Positions 1 to 12,130 are shown, counted from the first letter of the stretch. The stretch is 64,000 nucleotides of DNA from Cryptomeria japonica (GCF_030272615.1 NC_081406.1:397953939-398017938); one strand, 5' to 3'. Program-made: numbers and translations. Notes: generated by a model not told the origin, from the letters alone.

Positions 1-1079
1 TCCATGGGCTCATTCTAGAGTATAGATTGGAGGGCGCAGAGTGGTACCTATAGAGTGTTTGTGAGACAAGTGATCTATCGATGGATTGGATGTGGGTAGT
101 ATTGAAGTGGGCGATGGAGCCATAGAGGATGATGCCCGATCTTAGTGGTCATGGTTTTTCGATGGGATGGTCGAGATGCCTGTATTATATGTTGGAGGAT
201 GGGGTTTGGTATGCTTGGGGTGCTGTGATTTTGGGACAGTTATATCATGATATACACGTGTGTCTATCGAGGTTATAAGAACCTCGTGATTGACATGACA
301 CTGCTTCATATTTGGGCATGCGAGCATATAACAGTCACACGGTTGGTAGGTGTACATGATTGCAGGAGGAGGCATCCCTATGTAGATAGATACAGGGGTT
401 TATTACATTATACACAAGTTGATGCGATCTAGTTTTGGAGGCACATTTTTGATGAGCTCATGGAGTTTATTTGGCAACCTTTCCAAGATTGCGAGCATTA
501 GATACAAGACGTTTTGCTATCTTAGGCCCAAACTCAGCGTTTGCTTTTTGGTCGGACTGTATATATCATAAATTAGTTACTACTTCATAGAGTGATGAGG
601 TAGTTCGATATACAATTGTGTGGGATGAGCGATGGGATGTTGCAGATCCTGGCTGTACAATGATCTATGCAGCGTGGTGGGTAGCTCATCTTCTTGTCAG
701 ATTGACTATCTTGAGAGTTTTGGAGGCGAATAAGATTTTGTTGTCGGTGGATGAGGTGGTCCGGCGATATGGGGATGGATCGAGAAAGGGGGGAGTAGTT
801 GGAGGTTGTCCTATTAGGAGACAGCGGGTGCCCCAGAGAGGAGGGAGAGGACAGGGCCAGGTACCGAGAGAGGTACAAGGACATGTTCCGATAGAGCAGG
901 CAAGAGGGGCAAGACATGTAGAGAAGGCTCCACCAGTGGTAACACCACTAGCATGACCACAACTAGCAGCACAACCAACAACACAACCAACGATGACATA
1001 GATTCAACAAGAACATGTACCTCAAGCAACTTTTGATCAAGTTGTTTTGGAGAGGGATTTAGAGAGAGCTCTGGCACAA
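1..1079 (+). pseudogene. Decayed plant-mobile-domain-like gene, 5' part
   Basis: Conceptual translation gives a degraded protein whose pieces lie in shifting frames. The stretch near 247-432 holds LLHIWACEHI and a following HPYVDRYRG, which resembles the core of plant mobile domain proteins (aminotransferase-like family linked to MAIN and MuDR-type transposons). The stretch 618-956 continues in one frame into a Gly/Arg-rich linker, followed by a Gln/Thr-rich segment to 1079. At least two stops (954-956 and 999-1001) interrupt that frame. The same frame resumes at 8614 on the other side of an inserted retrotransposon, so this is the upstream half of one locus. The upstream end lies outside the window. 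The family call rests on a few motifs and is moderate to weak. The split and shared frame are seen directly. Confidence 0.45.
1075..1079. repeat. Target site duplication of element A, left copy
   Basis: CACAA immediately precedes the left LTR and is repeated exactly at 8609-8613 after the right LTR. Five bases is the usual size for LTR retrotransposon integrases. Confidence 0.93.
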
Positions 1080-2435
1080 TGAAAGATCCCCAACTAAAGT
1101 CTGATATGAATTTGGTGATAGTTTCAAATCTTAATATTTGACCAACGATGAGGATGATTGGATTTTGTTTTGTTTTTGAATTGTTTCTAATTTTTTTTGT
1201 GTTTTTTAATGCCTTGTATAGAGATGTATGCAAGAAATGCAATGAAAGAATTGACTAAAATAGAATTGAATATTCTGAAAACTTTTAACAACTACAGAAA
1301 CAAATTTTGGAAGCTTTATTATCCAGAGAGAACAAAGTTGCATACCAAGTGATCCCACGACTATCCTGGAATAAGGGTTTTATTGATAATTTGCAAAATA
1401 ATGGCTTCCAATGCAATTCAACTCCTCCAATGGGGTTTATTCACCTTAGTAATAATTATCTAAAACAATTTGATGATCAGACAGGAGATCTGAAGCTTAT
1501 TCCAAAAACTTGCCAGGAGACTTCATCCAAATTGCTTCCAAATCCCTTATAATTTTCTAATTGCTTCCAAATGTGCTGAGATTTGTCCAAATTGATTGCC
1601 AAATTATCTTAGCTATGCCCTGACGATGATTTTACCAACAATTACTGCTTCAAAATTCCTCCCAATTATTTATTTGAATCTCCAGGCAACTAAGGATGGT
1701 ACGACTGTCCTAGGGAGAGATATGGCTGTCCAAAAATGTTTCCTATATGTTGGAAAGTGCCAATAAACTGCCCAAATCTAAGCCTCAACCTTTGAAATTG
1801 TAGAAAGATCACACAAACCCTCTGAAAATGGTCCGCTAGACATGATTTGAAGGTTTCATTGAGTGCTGACTTGATAGAAATAGCCGGGGTTTCGTCCAAC
1901 CTGCCCAAAACTGAAGGATTTCGTCTCCAATTTGGTCTCCAAACCCGCTGTACCTATGACAACAAATTGTAGAGCAAAATAAAAAAAATTTCCAAAAATA
2001 TTATGTCAAAGAATTCCACGTACAAGTCCTTATGTCTCCCAATTGCGTTAATTTGAACCCTGATAGCATCTTTTGAGATCCCAATGGAATCTTTAATTCC
2101 TCCAAGGGTACGTACAACATGAGGGGTCCATTAAATATTAAAGTGGGCCACTTTTTAAAATATAATTCACTTAGGAAAGTATGCCAAGAGAGTAATATAA
2201 AGTTATTTATTTTAAATAACTTATAACTTAACTTTTTTCAATTTTTAGAAAAAGTTACTTTTATAACTTTAAATTATAAAGTTACTTTATTAACTTACCA
2301 AAGTCATAAAAATGACTAAGTATAAGATTCCCTTTGGCAAGTAGACCATCCCCAAACACTAGAATTCACCTGTGGAGATGAGTGTCAGGTGAATTTCCTT
2401 TCCTGATAAGTTACTCAGGGAGTGGGGACATTACA
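1080..2435 (-). repeat. 3' LTR of element A
   Basis: 1,356 bp, matching 7278-8608 along its length with scattered substitutions and short indels (1,331 bp on the other side). It starts TG and ends CA. On the minus strand it follows the chromodomain coding region directly, and the last codons and stop of pol lie inside it. Confidence 0.95.
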
Positions 2436-5400
2436 GTCCTCCCTTCTCGGAATTGCTTGTCCTCAAGCAATTGAAGAGATGGATGTTGCAAGATAGCTTC
2501 ACCTTCCCATGTAGCATCCTCAATAGGTAAATCCTTCTGCCCAATCAAGTACTCTCTGACCACCCGATTCCTCAATGTCCTCTCATGCTTATGCAGGATC
2601 TCAACTGGAACCATAACCAGTTTACCTTCCTCATCCAAAGGAGGTAACATTGAAGACGTCACTGTGTGCTGTCCGATTGCCTTCTTTAAGCAAGATACAT
2701 GAAAGACGTTATGAATCCTTGTCTCTGGTGGGAGCTCAATCTCATACGCCACTTCCCCAACTCTCCTCAAAACACGGTACAGACCATAGAATCGGGGCTT
2801 GAGCTTCTTTGCCCCATTCATCTTCATAGAACTTTGCCGGTAAGGTTGGAGGCGCAAGAACACCAAGTCTCCAACCTGAAATGATCTCTCAATCCTATGG
2901 CGATCAACATATAACTTCTATTGATTCTAGGCTCGCTCGATGTTCTCCTTAAGTGCCTTAAGTATATCTTGGCTCTCTTGAAGCCAATCTTGTGCCAATG
3001 GTGCTCTACTATCACCAAGTGCCAAATCCATGAATGTCATAGCATCGTAACCATATAATGCAGGAAAAGGAGTCATATCAATAGACATATGATGTGTCGT
3101 GTTGTAGAAAAACTATCCCAAATATAACCAACCAACCCATGAACGCTGTTGTCCTGACACATAGTTGCGTAAATACCCCCCAAGCCACTTGTTCACAATC
3201 TCAGTCTGTCCATCAGTTTGAGGGTGATTGTTGGTGTTAGGTGTCAACTCGGTGCAAGTAAGTCTAAACAACTCTTGCCAAAAATAACTCATGAACCGAT
3301 TGTCACGGTCACTGACAATGGTCTTTGGAAGACCATGGAGCCTAAAAACTTCTTTGAAAAACAGATCAGCAACCTGTGAAGCCATGTAAGTTGCTGCTAT
3401 GGGAAAAAAATGAGCATATTTTATCAATCTGTCCACTACTACATATATGCAATCTTTCCCTTGCACCTTGGGAAGACCCGTGATAAAATCCATTGAGATT
3501 TCGGTCCATTTTTGCTCCGGAATGGGTAATGGTTGCAGCAAACCAACAAGATGTGTATTTTTAGTTTTATTTTGTTGGCAAGTAATGCATTCCCTTACAT
3601 GCTGTAAAATGTCATCTTTGAGGCCTTTCCAAGAGAACCTCTCTCTAATCTGCCTGTAAGTCTTACCATACTCCTGATGTCCCACTACAGGAGTGTCATG
3701 AAAAGCATGTGAAATCTGATTTTTCAGTTTGAATTCCAGAACTAAATAAATTCTTCCCTTGTAGTAAATCACATCATCTACAATTGTGTACCTATCATCC
3801 TGGACGATCCCATCCATAATTTCACATGCATGCTGATTTTTGGAATACTCTACTAAAAGTTGAGATTTCCAATCAGCTGAAATCTCACTCAAAGAACAAA
3901 GGGCTTGATTGACGACTTTCTAGATAGTGCATTAGCAACTACATTATTTTTCCCCTTGACATATTCAATGTCAAAATCATATGCTTGGATCTTACTGACC
4001 CATTTTTGTTGCCTCTCGTTAAGATCTTTTTGTCCTAAAAAGTACTAAAGGCTGTTATGATCAGTTCTAACAATGAATTTCCTCCCCACTAAGTACTGTC
4101 TGAATTTTGAATGAGCATGCATAATAGCCAACATTTCTTTATCATAGGTAGAGTATAATTTCTCATTGTCTTTCAATTTTCTACTCATACACAATAGGAT
4201 GATGATTTTGGATAAGTATTGCACCCACACCTTCTCCTGAAGCATCACATTCAAGCACAAAAGGTTGGGTAAAATCAGGGAGTGCCAACACAGGACACAT
4301 GCTCATCATCTGTTTAAGTCTATCAAATACCTCCTGTGCTTCCTGAGTCCATTTGAAACCCCCTTTTCGGGTGAGATCTGTCAAAGGTGCTGCAAGTTGA
4401 GAATAACCCCTTACAAACCTCCTGTAATAAGCACATAAACCAAGGAAACCACGCAACTCTGAAATATTCCTGGGAGATGGCCAATCAATAATAGCTTGGA
4501 TCTTTTCCTGATGGACTTTGACTCCTTCAACTCCTATGACATGACCCAAGTATAAAATCTCAGTGAGCCCAAATTCACATTTGGACATCTTAGCATACAA
4601 GGACTGAGATTCCATAATGCTCAACACCTCATCTAAGTGCCTCAGATGTTCCTCCCATGATCTGCTGTAAATAAATATATCATCAAAGAATACCAATACA
4701 AACTTATGCAAATGCTTATTAAATATGTGGTTCATACATGACTGAAATGTAGCAGGGGTGTTAGTGAGACCGAAAGGCATCACTAAGAACTCATAATGAC
4801 CATAATGGCATCTGAAGGCTATTTTGTGAATATCAGACTCCCGCACCTTAATCTGGTGATACCCTGATCGAAGATCAATCTTCGAAAAATAAACTGAGCC
4901 ACGAAGCTCATCCAACAACTCATCTATGTGTGGAATGGGATACTGATTCTTAATGGTTTTCTTATTAAGTGCACGGTAGTGAATACACATGCGTAGTGTC
5001 CCATCTTTCTTCTTCACCAGTACAACTGAAGAAGCAAAGGGACTAGAACTCGGTCTAATGAAATCCCATGTTCAGAAGCTCCCTGATGGTCTTCTCAATC
5101 TTGTCTCTGTAGGCCTTAGGATGGTTGTAAGGAGTGGTCATGACTGGTTTTGCTCCATCCTCTAATTCTATCACATGTTCAAAGCCTCTATCTGGTGGTA
5201 CCCTAGGTGGTATATCAACACCACCTTGTGTTTATCTAAAATCTGTTGTATATCAATGTGATATGAATTGCCATCTTGAGATGAATGTGATTTAGATGAA
5301 ACAAAGCATTGTGTAGCCCAAAGGATATCTTTGTGCCTGATAATAGTCTCCATCCTGCTAGAGGAAACCTACTTAGGGCCTCCATCCGATAATGCCCTCA

Positions 5401-5905
5401 GTATTCTCTTCTTACCATCAACTAAGAACTCCAACTGCATTCTGCGGTGATCAATGACATATCTGCCAATTCCCTGTAACCACTGCATACCTATAACTGT
5501 ATCATAATCCTCTAAGGGTAAAACATAAAAGTCATCTGTCAAAGTGTAGTCCCCCATCTGGATACTGAGCTGAGGAATCCTCCTGGTACATCCCAACACT
5601 GCACCATCTGCAACCTTCACACCAAATCCTGAAAATTCCTCTATCTGTAACCCACGTCTCTCTACCATATGCCGATCAATAAAGTTATGGGTCGCTCCAG
5701 TATCTACTAAACACACTACACGCTGCCCCTGAATAGTTCCCTTCAATCTGAAAGCATGAAACTTAGGATAACTGGAAAGAGTGGCCATGGTAACATTGGC
5801 CGTAACCTGTGCATCCGTAGAGTCAAGCTCAATTTGGGGAGACTCAATATGCTCGCCTTCATCATCAATGTTATGTATGTGCTCATCCTCCACATCTGAG
5901 CTCAT
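2411..5905 (-). pseudogene. pol of element A: protease, RT, RNase H, integrase, chromodomain
   Basis: Domains in order on the minus strand: aspartic protease with DTGATHNF and the IGMQWL region (5369-5905); reverse transcriptase with [24 protein letters not shown] and the catalytic FFDDIFIYS (4181-5017); RNase H start [15 protein letters not shown], continued in another frame (4045-4260); integrase with an HHCC zinc finger ending CITCQ, MDFITGLPK, SDRDNRF and TDGQTEIVN, so all three catalytic acids are present (3113-3892); SH3-like integrase tail and chromodomain (2411-2866). The protease, RT, integrase and chromodomain pieces share one reading frame, so the ancestor was a single gag-pol frame now broken by several stops and by a local frameshift around RNase H. 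The last codons run through the purine tract and end with TAA at 2411-2413, inside the 3' LTR. Confidence 0.93.
2436..2447 (-). promoter_or_regulatory. Polypurine tract of element A
   Basis: On the minus strand, GAGAAGGGAGGAC immediately precedes the 3' LTR start TGTAATGTCCCC. This is the expected site for plus-strand DNA priming. It is also translated as the end of the chromodomain gene. Confidence 0.8.
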
Positions 5906-7226
5906 TTCAATGTGATGAGCTTTGCCTTTTCCAAGTCATCTGTGACCCGGTTTCCAAGGTTCCTTACAAGTAAAACACAATTTCTTTCTCCTTAATTCAT
6001 TTCTAGTCTCCTGATCAATCCTAGGAGAAGATGTGTTACCCTTCTGTGGATTGAAAGGCTTCTGGAAGGGTTTGGAGTTCCTTGGAAAGTTTTTGTTTTG
6101 TTGAAAAGTGGAGGATGGAGGAGTGGTGTCCAAGTCTAACGTGAGCTGAATAGCCTCCTGTAAAGTCTTAGACTTCAAAGCCTTGACCAAACCACGATAT
6201 CTCTCATGAAGTCCCTCTATGGAAAGCACAACTACCCTCCTAACAGGCATCTCTGGTACCATCACTGCTATACGCTGAAATTCATTAATATATGTATCCA
6301 CATGGCCCGACTGTTTCAGGATAGCTAAATCCCTGTAATAAAGTTCCACATCTTTCTTGTCAAATCTGGAAATCAACCTCTATGAATTCTGCATATGAAT
6401 GAATGAGAGCGTGATTCTGTGTGACCAATCCATGGTGCCACCAGTCATACGTGACACCCTCCAAATGTAGGACATCAATCTGAATGGCCTTGTTTTCAGC
6501 CATGGGTTTCAAGGAGAGGTATATATCTAGCTTGTGAACCCACACTCGTGCACTAGTAGAACCGCTGCCATCAAAGGTGGATACAATCAGCTTATATGTA
6601 GCCTTCTTCAGATCATTATTCCACTGCTTCCTGGGACCCCTATCATTCGGTCCCCTCATGGAATCGCAACGCTGCATACAATATTGATGCAACAGGAATG
6701 CATCTCTAACATGTGCTGGTAGTCGCGCTTACACATCGCTGGCAGCCATAACTGTGTCCTGGAAGGTGATTCCATTTTGAGGATCAGCCAACAGTGGTAC
6801 ATCTCTAGGAGTGAACTGTGGAAGCATAGGCCTATCCACTGTCCTAGTATGGGTCCCGTCCCTCCGTGGTGAGATGGATGCATTACTCAAGAAAGATGGA
6901 ATTCTACTGCTGCCCCTACTTTTTGCAACAGATACTGTCCTGCTACACCTCCTGTGCCTTCCCCTATTATTTCCCAAATCCATTCTGTCAAGTGTTTCCT
7001 GTAATGTGTTGATTGCTTCAACAATTCTTGGTTGTGCTTCAACCAAACTCCTCATAATCTCATCAGGATTGAGTGGAATCCGTCTCTCCTGTTTGGGTGG
7101 GCTCCTCTGTCCTTCAGGTATATCACCCATATTAGTCTCAATGGGTGGTTCTGTGACAAAATTTAAATCCACTCTAGGTCTCTTGCGTGTGTAATATTTG
7201 TAGGTACCAAATCTGCCCCACTGCAT
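5906..7226 (-). pseudogene. gag of element A
   Basis: A start codon at 7226 opens a frame giving MQWGRFGTYKYYTRKRPRV and a retrotransposon capsid-like region (WWHHGLVTQN near 6450) on to about 6370. A one-base frameshift near 6366-6376 moves the protein into the frame of pol, where LYYRDLAILKQ and a basic nucleocapsid follow. The zinc knuckle reads CFTCKEPWKPGHR and then a TGA where the last cysteine codon is expected. The protease frame continues after it, so gag and pol were fused. One stop codon separates the 7226 and 6692 segments in the same frame. Confidence 0.88.
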
Positions 7227-7264
7227 AGAATTACTCTGATGACCCCCAGGCTAGCAGGATCATC

Positions 7265-7276
7265 GCTTTGATACCA
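7265..7276 (-). promoter_or_regulatory. Primer binding site of element A
   Basis: One base inside the 5' LTR end, the minus strand reads TGGTATCAAAGC. This differs by one base from TGGTATCAGAGC, the complement of the plant initiator methionine tRNA 3' end used by many plant LTR elements. Confidence 0.8.
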
Positions 7277-7277
7277 C

Positions 7278-8608
7278 TGAAAGATCCCCAACTAAAGTCT
7301 GATATGAATTTGCTGATAGTTTCAAATCTTAATCTTTGACCAGCGATGAGGATGATTGGATTTTGTTTTGTTTTTGAATTGTTTCTAATTTTTTAATGCC
7401 TTGTATGGAGATGTATGCAAGAAATGCAATGGAAGAATTGACTGAAATAGAATTGAATATTCTGAAAACTTTTAACAACAACTATAGAAACAAATATTAG
7501 AAGCTTTATTATCCAGAGAGAACAAAGTTGCATACCGGGTGATCCCACACCTATCCCGGAATAAGGGTTTTATTGACAATTTGCAAAATAATGGCTTCCA
7601 ATGCAATTCAACTCCTCCAATGAGGTTTATTCACCTTAGTAATAATTATCTAAAACAATTTGATGATCAGATAGGAGATCTGAAGCTTATTCCAAAAACT
7701 TGCCAGGAGACTTCATCCAAATTGCTTCCAAATCCCTCATAATTTGTTGATTGCTTCCAAATGTGCTGAGATTTGTCTAAATTATCTTAGCTATGCCTGA
7801 CGATGATTTTACCAATTACTGCTTCAAAAACCCTCCCAATTATTTATTTGAATCTCCAGGCAACTAAGGATGGTACGACTGCCCTAGGGAGAGATATGAC
7901 TGTCCAAAAATGTTTCCTATTTGCTGGAAAGTGCCAATAAACTGCCCAAATATGAGCCTCAACCTCTGAAATTGCAGAAAGATCACACAAACCCTCTGAA
8001 AATGGTCCTCTAAACCCGATTTGAAGGTTTCATTGAGTGCTAACTTGATAGAAATAGCTGGGGTTTCATCCAACTTGCCCAAAATTGAAGGATTTCGTCT
8101 CCAATTTGGTCTCCAAACCTGCAGTACCTGCTATGGCAGCAAATTGCAGAGCAAAATAATAAAAACCTCCAAAAACATAATGCCAAAGAATTCCACGTAC
8201 AAGTCCTTATGTCTCCCAATTGCCCTAATTTGAACCCTCATAGCATCTTTTGAGATCCCAATGGAATCTTTAATTCCTCCAAGGGTACGTACAATATGAG
8301 GGGTCCATTAAATATTAAAGTGGGCCACTTTTTAAAATACAATTCACTTAGGAAAGTGTGCCAAGGGAGTAATATAAAGTTATTTATTTTAAATAACTTA
8401 TAACTTAACTTTTTTATATTTTTAGAAAAAGTTTCTTTTATAACTTTAAATTATAAAGTTACTTTATTAACTTACCAAAGTCATAAAAATGACTAAGTAT
8501 AAGATTCCCTTTGGCAAGCCATCCCTAAACACTAGAATTCACTTGTGGAGATGAGTGTCAGGTGAATTTCCTTTTCTGATAAGTTACTCAAGGAGTGGGG
8601 ACATTACA
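7278..8608 (-). repeat. 5' LTR of element A
   Basis: 1,331 bp, direct repeat of 1080-2435, running TGAAAGATCCCC to GACATTACA in plus-strand terms and followed by the duplication CACAA at 8609-8613. It would carry the element promoter, but no clear TATA box was assigned. Confidence 0.95.
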
Positions 8609-8613
8609 CACAA
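8609..8613. repeat. Target site duplication of element A, right copy
   Basis: CACAA, an exact copy of 1075-1079. Confidence 0.93.
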
Positions 8614-9217
8614 AGCATGGAGGATGAGTTAGTGGAGGAGAGGAGGAGGGTACAACATGAGACAACTAGGGTTGACAATTTGCAGGTAGAGATAGACCGA
8701 GTGAGGAGGGAGGGAGATGACTTGCAGAGGGACCTTGAGGCTGCCATAGCCAAGAGGAATAGTTATCGAACAGAGGCAGAGACTACCTTCGAGATACTGG
8801 AGGTGGCTAAGGGAGGGGCCACAACAAAGGAGTTATAGTGGATGGATGCCAAGCTACATGCCTTGAAGGCCAAAGTAGAAGCAGATGCTACTTGACTGTG
8901 GGGGGGGAGGGACATTGCTCGACAACTACTTGTTCCAGGAGGCCTTGGATCTATTTTTGCAGAGGTCACAAGTGCATGTCAGCAAGTAGAGAGGATGGCC
9001 CGAGAGATACAATACTACAAGGATCTCTACTATTAGGTGGTACCAGGAGACTAGAGAGCTCCCTACTATGTAGAGAGTACTCGGTCACACAAGGCCCAGA
9101 GGCAGCAGTCAGGTGGGTCCGTATGGATGAGAGTGCTGAGACCACCTCCAACAGGGCCTTCCAGTGGATGGGAAGACCTAGATACCAGTGACAGGGAGAG
9201 TACGGGCTAGTCTTTTA
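8614..9217 (+). pseudogene. Decayed host-like gene, 3' part (coiled coil)
   Basis: Removing element A and one target copy joins codon 1077-1079 to 8614 with the frame kept, so this continues the locus at 1-1079. The first 70 residues are highly charged heptad-like sequence (MEDELVEERRRVQHETTRV onward), a predicted coiled coil. Stops follow at 8836-8838 and again further on. Another readable stretch near 8930-9040 (SACQQVERMAREIQYYKDL) also looks helical. A mobile-domain region followed by a coiled coil is plausible for a transposon-derived plant protein. The end near 9217 is approximate. Confidence 0.5.
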
Positions 9218-9787
9218 GATTATGTGTGAAAGTTTTGACATTTTGACCCTTCGGGGATTTTTCATTGTATCATGATTGGACACATTATTTTTTCAGATAT
9301 GAGACGAGTCATGATTTTTGGCGGCGATGTGTGTGTGTACTTTATTATGGACTATTGATGTCTATATGATGATTGATAGATCATAATGCATGATTATGAT
9401 TATCTGACAAATTTGTGATGCATGATGGATGTATGCCTATGTGATATGTATGCACATGGTTTTGGTTTCATAATGCTTATATGCCATGTTTCTAACATGT
9501 CGTGGATGCATGATGTCTATGTGATATGTGTGATTTATAATAATGAATATGGTTGACTTATGATGTATAGGACTAGGATTGTGATAACATGTTAGATATG
9601 GGAAGGATGCATCCCGATGGGAAAATATAACTGGTAGGATTGATGTAGGAAATAGAGCAGATGGAAGTGCAAGTGGATGCAGACATGGAAGTTCATTGTT
9701 GAGATTTGGTTGGCATAGTGTGGATGGGTGTTTGGGTAATGCGCAAGTCAAGAAGAAGTTCAATGTAATGGGATAAGCTCAGAAAGT

Positions 9788-9814
9788 GGGGGGGGGGGGG
9801 GTGGGGGGGGGGGG
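9788..9814 (+). repeat. Poly-G tract
   Basis: An almost pure run of G interrupted by a single T, long enough to form a G-quadruplex on the plus strand. It stands out in AT-rich surroundings. Such runs are also prone to length error in assembly. Confidence 0.9.
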
Positions 9815-9960
9815 AAGCTCAGTGTAATGGGACGATCCTTATTCTTAACTTGGACGAAAGCTCATCATCTCATGAATGTGAGGAATTTGGGAGAATTGAT
9901 GTGAGTGATCTAGATGAAATAGTACCTGCACAAATAAGGGGAGTGAATGATGGGTCGAGT

Positions 9961-10099
9961 GGCAAATTAATGCTTACATGACTAAAGAAATATGGATGGT
10001 GGATGGAGGAGGAAGTAATGCAAGCAGGTGGGATGAGGAGGTAGATGATGGATTGGATGGCGAATTAATGGCTTACATTACTAAAGAAAAATGGATATT
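9961..10099 (+). repeat. Local direct duplication, two copies of about 40 bp
   Basis: 9961-10000 and 10059-10099 share GCTTACAT.ACTAAAGAAA and flanking sequence (AATTAATG before, ATGGAT after) with a few differences. Both are followed by purine-rich GGATGG-type repeats. Likely a local tandem duplication with decay. Confidence 0.65.
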
Positions 10100-10336
10100 G
10101 CAGGGGGGTAAGTAATGAGTGCCCAAAGAGACAATGGATCTGACTTATTTACGTTGACGCTTGGAACCAGGTTTTCACCAAAGCTACTTGTTGGTAGCGC
10201 CGTAGAGTAGTTTTCACTAATGGATGAATTCATTTTCCTTTACTTTTTTACTTTTTACTTTTTTTTTTTTGTATTTTTATGATTTTATGATTTTTTTGAC
10301 CTTTTTCTAATTTTGAAAATTGGTAACCTCTGAAGA

Positions 10337-11400
10337 TTAGGCATATAATTTCTTCAGATGCAAGATATTCATGGGATCATCCAAAGGATCTCCTTTAGGT
10401 GTAGCCAATTGATGGGCTCTTGATCCATACTTTGTAGTGATAACATAAGGTTCAAGCCAATTAGACTCAAATTTACCTTTCTTCTCACGGTCTTGAAGAT
10501 TTTTTTGATTTTCCATAAGGACAAGATCACCAGTGTCAAATTCCCGACTCTTGACTTTCTTGTTGTAGCTCAGTCGTAGGCGATTTTGATATACCTGGAG
10601 GTGATTTAAGGCTTTGAGGTGCCTTTCATCCAGCAATTCTAGCTCTTGTAATTTGGCTACGCTGTACTCTTCATCAAGAAGGATGTTCTGTAGTAATACA
10701 TGGAGAGAGGGGATCTCAATCTCAAGGGGTAAGACGACTTCAGAGTCGAAGACTAAGGAGTATGGTGTAGCTCCTATGGGGTGCGAATGCTTGTGCAGTA
10801 GGCCCAAATGGAAGGATGGAGTTGCAAGGGCTAATCATGAGCAACTTTATTGACTATTTTTTTGAGGACCTTGATAAGGGTTTTATTTGAAGCCTCAACT
10901 TGACCATTACCTTGCGGGTAGTATGGAGTGGAGAAGCGGTGTTGGATGGTGAATTTTTGGCATAATTCTTTGACATCCTTATTTTTGAAGGGTTTGCCAT
11001 TGTCTGTAATGATAACTTTAGGGATTCCATAGCAGCATTAAATAATTCAGGATAAACTTGGAAATCTATTTGCTAGTGGTGAAGGTGAGTGGTATGGCTT
11101 CCACCCACTTTTTGAATTATTTAGTGGCGGTTATTATGAACTTGTGGCCATTGGATGAGGTGGGAAGGATTTTTCCTATGAGATCGAGCCCCCAGTGTGA
11201 AAAGGGCCAAGGTGTAATAAATGGCTGCAGATCCTGAGAAGGTGCATGAATCTTGTCACCATTCTTTTGACAAGGGATACATTTCTTCACATAATGGTAA
11301 GCATCGTCTTCCATTGTGGGCCAGTAGTATCCGGTGCGCAAGAGATTCTTAGCCAAAGTGATGCTACTTCAGTGTGCTCCATAGATACCTTTGTTTACTT
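10337..11400 (-). pseudogene. Integrase of element B
   Basis: The N-terminal part (11117-11356) has YYWPTMEDDAYHYVKKCIPCQ, the end of the HHCC zinc finger, and WGLDLIGKI with the first catalytic aspartate. The C-terminal part (10337-10807) has GATPYSLVFDSEVVLPLEIE and REFDTGDLVL, typical of Tat-type integrase tails, and ends NILHLKKLYA before a stop. The catalytic core between them (about 10810-11115) is readable only in pieces. No chromodomain follows, which separates this element from A, E, G and K. Confidence 0.88.
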
Positions 11401-11464
11401 CACGTAATGCTTTTTTAGCCTCCTCTTTGTCTAAACACCTTAGGAGGGTTCCATTGAAGTGCCT

Positions 11465-12075
11465 TCAAAATAGGGTATCACCCAGGACAGTGTAATGAGT
11501 GGATTGACGGATGAATGTTTGTTGTTGGGTTTTAGTGAGGTGAGGGTGGATGATGTTATCTCGAAGGTAAGTGAAGGTTTCTTGGTACCATGGGGAATTA
11601 GGACCAATGAGGACACAAAACATGTTTGATTCAGGGACATCATATGCTAGTACTAGAAGATGCTTGACGAAGAACTCACATTTTTGACTATTTGCGATAA
11701 TCTGTAGGAGAGAACAAATGGTAGCCACTGCATTGATAGCTTTGTTATTTGTCCTAGGAACTTGCTCAAACTGGATGAATTTGAAGTGTTGCTTGAAGTA
11801 TTTGAGCATGTGGCGATAAGGAAGTAGCTTGTCATCTTTTGTCTGATACTCATCATAAACTTGTTTAATGAAAAATTGAGAGTCTCCACAGACTTGTAGC
11901 TTTATGATCTTCCATTAAATAACTAAACAAATTTAGCAATTAGAGCTTCATACTCTGCTATTTTGTTTGTGCATGCAAAGGCTATCTTGTCGGACTTAGG
12001 AATGCAATCGCCTTGAGGTGTGATCAACAAGATACCTATCCCAATCTATGTTGTGTGTAGGAACTATCAAAATAT
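11465..12075 (-). pseudogene. Second RNase H-like domain of element B
   Basis: Pieces in different frames give CIPKSDKIAFACTNKIAEYE (around 11960-12020) and, further on, FIQFEQVPRTNNKAINAVAT (about 11720-11780). This pattern of AEYEAL then a VPR..N..ADALA-like motif is that of the additional archaeal-type RNase H carried by plant Tat elements between RNase H and integrase. The domain is broken by stops and at least one frameshift. Confidence 0.75.
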
Positions 12076-12130
12076 AACTGCCATTAGGTCGATTGTGTGA
12101 CAGACATGATGGAATCATTAGGGAATTCTG

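Larger units (their letters stand above)
1080..8608 (-). mobile_element. Element A: Ty3/gypsy chromovirus, complete but decayed
   Basis: A full-length LTR retrotransposon reading on the minus strand. Two LTRs of about 1.35 kb run TGAAAGATCCCC to GGGGACATTACA on the plus strand and are flanked by the duplication CACAA. Next to the 5' LTR (right) is a primer site resembling the initiator methionine tRNA complement, and next to the 3' LTR (left) is a purine tract. The internal part encodes gag, protease, reverse transcriptase, RNase H, integrase and a C-terminal chromodomain, in the Ty3/gypsy order. The integrase tail VFLRLQPYRQSS and the chromodomain place it among chromoviruses, perhaps the Galadriel lineage. 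Stops and a frameshift make it non-functional. The LTRs differ by three bases in their first 72, so it is not a recent insertion. Confidence 0.95.
9218..10134. other. Unassigned interval
   Basis: No coding region or LTR boundary was recognised. It holds TG/AT-rich simple sequence (9300-9540), a long G-run (9788-9814) and a short local duplication near 9961-10099. It may be the eroded 3' side of element B or of the host-like locus to the left. Confidence 0.5.

Noticed and set aside
814-1242. 142-codon minus-strand frame at the left edge of element A
   Set aside because: It crosses the insertion boundary and is antisense to the host-like gene. The sequence is Leu/Val-rich and looks like a shadow.
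6811-7194. 127-codon plus-strand frame opposite gag of element A
   Set aside because: Antisense to a recognised gag. Leu/Ser-rich composition is typical of a shadow frame.
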